DNA from: Chloroflexota bacterium
Lineage (GTDB): Bacteria > Chloroflexota > Dehalococcoidia > SM23-28-2 > RBG-16-64-32
Assembly: GCA_005880055.1 (NCBI GenBank)
Contig: VBJS01000045.1
Location: forward strand, 1-12,457
Reading direction: 5' to 3'
DNA: 12,457 nt
The stretch's first letter is position 1. Every line of letters starts with the position of its first letter. Positions 11,849 to 12,457 of this stretch are shown piece by piece. The translations under genes were made by a program, and so were the position numbers. The notes beneath the pieces were generated by a model. It was not told where the DNA came from. It ran no database searches and was given only the letters and a program-made list of their open reading frames with translations.

Positions 11849-12304
11849 TTGGCACAGCGATCAGGCCCTGTCAATCTTACTCCGCCGTTAGTTTCGCTGG
11901 GGCTCTTGCTCTTGCTCATTCCGGTCGTGGTCGGTGTATTCCTTCCATGGGTCGAGTTCGGCGACAACGTTGCCAAGGGATACGATGCAGGGGGCGTTGA
12001 AATCGTGGCGATAGCGACGATCGCAGCGCTTGCCATAGTCGCCCACCTATTGCGGCCCACGGAGGCAGTCGCCCTCCTCGGTATAGCCGTACTGGCGGGT
12101 GGTCTTATTGTGGGCAGAAGCGCGCAGATATGGGTGTCGGGCGGCGAGTACGACCTCCGAGAGGGCCTATTTCTCACCCTGAGCGGCGGCGCAGCACTTG
12201 GTTTCGGGGCGATCGGACTGTTCACATGGCAAAACTTCCTACCTCGACTAGGGCCGACAGCAAGCCAACCGAGTCAAGCTGCGGAGGCAGATACGGAATC
12301 TTGA
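11849..12304 (+). CDS. Small four-helix membrane protein, unknown function
   Basis: A 151-residue protein starting with TTG, with four hydrophobic segments at about 14-34, 49-67, 72-89 and 106-126 and a hydrophilic Ser/Ala/Glu-rich tail. FLPWVEF at the end of helix 1 is a feature of many small bacterial membrane proteins with no assigned role. I do not recognise a named family. It has its own extended -10 promoter and a strong ribosome site, and is transcribed away from sir, sharing a compact divergent control region (11706-11848) with it. A link to sulfur metabolism, for example shared control, is possible but unproven. Ends in TGA. Confidence 0.75.
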   Translation: MAQRSGPVNLTPPLVSLGLLLLLIPVVVGVFLPWVEFGDNVAKGYDAGGVEIVAIATIAALAIVAHLLRPTEAVALLGIAVLAGGLIVGRSAQIWVSGGEYDLREGLFLTLSGGAALGFGAIGLFTWQNFLPRLGPTASQPSQAAEADTES

Positions 12305-12457
12305 CCAATCAGCGCCGGGATCCTTGTGTTCCAACGGCATTACTAGCGAGTTCGTGGTTCGCGGCCATCATTTCGGCAAGATTGGCAGTGGACACATCCG
12401 AGCAAGAAGGCGTGTTGCAGGAGAGCCCTGGCGTCAATATGTCCGACTATTCGGATC
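12305..12457. other. Right-edge sequence without a supported gene
   Basis: An open + frame runs from a TTG at 12301, overlapping the membrane-protein stop as TTGA, to the window end. A second frame reads FVVRGHHFGKIGSGHI. Neither has a convincing ribosome site or a recognisable motif, so no gene is called. Confidence 0.3.

Noticed and set aside
10704..11891. Long open frame on the + strand opposite sir (395 codons)
   Set aside because: It is antisense to a fully motif-supported sulfite reductase and shows only low-complexity Arg/Ala/Leu/Val-rich sequence, as GC-rich shadow frames do.
12301..12457. Possible new gene starting TTG at 12301 and running off the window
   Set aside because: No ribosome site at proper distance and no motif; about 50 codons are too few to judge.
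1..12457. CRISPR array, tRNA, rRNA or insertion-sequence gene
   Set aside because: I found no regular spaced repeats, no tRNA-like cloverleaf and no transposase motifs on either strand.

Overview
The window is a GC-rich bacterial segment dominated by sulfate assimilation and cysteine synthesis genes. Gene content (siroheme sulfite reductase, APS reductase, free-standing ATP sulfurylase, and a CysO/CysM/JAMM-peptidase set) and intergenic repeat style suggest a Chloroflexota-like (Dehalococcoidia or Thermomicrobia-related) organism. That placement is an inference; actinobacteria also carry the mec-cysO-cysM trio. TGA is an ordinary stop here: it ends the atzG-like, OB-fold, JAMM, cysK, sat and last membrane-protein genes.

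Left edge (1-251, + strand): the 3' end of a rhodanese-family sulfurtransferase. An in-frame TGA (105-107) sits exactly where the catalytic cysteine of the CxxGxR loop should be. A compact stem-loop of bacterial SECIS geometry follows within the coding sequence (119-133). I read this as a selenocysteine-containing rhodanese; it is the most notable item in the window. A hairpin-rich spacer (252-406) separates it from a convergent pair on the - strand, a 62-residue AtzG/GatC-like protein and an amidase (1986 to 407). A divergent Yip1-like membrane protein (2164-2793) and a repeat-filled spacer (2794-3118) follow.

Core (3119-11705, all - strand): two adjacent transcription units. The upstream unit is sir (siroheme sulfite reductase), cysH (APS reductase) and sat (ATP sulfurylase), taking sulfate to sulfide through APS without PAPS. 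The downstream unit is an Rrf2-type regulator, cysK, a ubiquitin-like/E1-like fusion (CysO-like plus MoeB/ThiF), a stand-alone CysO-like carrier, cysM, a membrane-anchored OB-fold-like protein and a JAMM peptidase (Mec-like). This unit should make cysteine in two ways: CysK from O-acetylserine and sulfide, and CysM from O-phosphoserine and a CysO thiocarboxylate, with the JAMM enzyme releasing cysteine from the CysO adduct.

Both units have a sigma70-like promoter followed immediately by the same 26-bp motif (7691-7716 and 11736-11761), the best candidate for the Rrf2 operator. Both ubiquitin-like modules lack a free Gly-Gly end: one ends GGKI and the other is fused to its E1. The JAMM protease may therefore also mature the carriers.

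Right edge: a divergent small four-helix membrane protein (11849-12304) with an extended -10 promoter and a TTG start, then 153 bases with no gene I can support.
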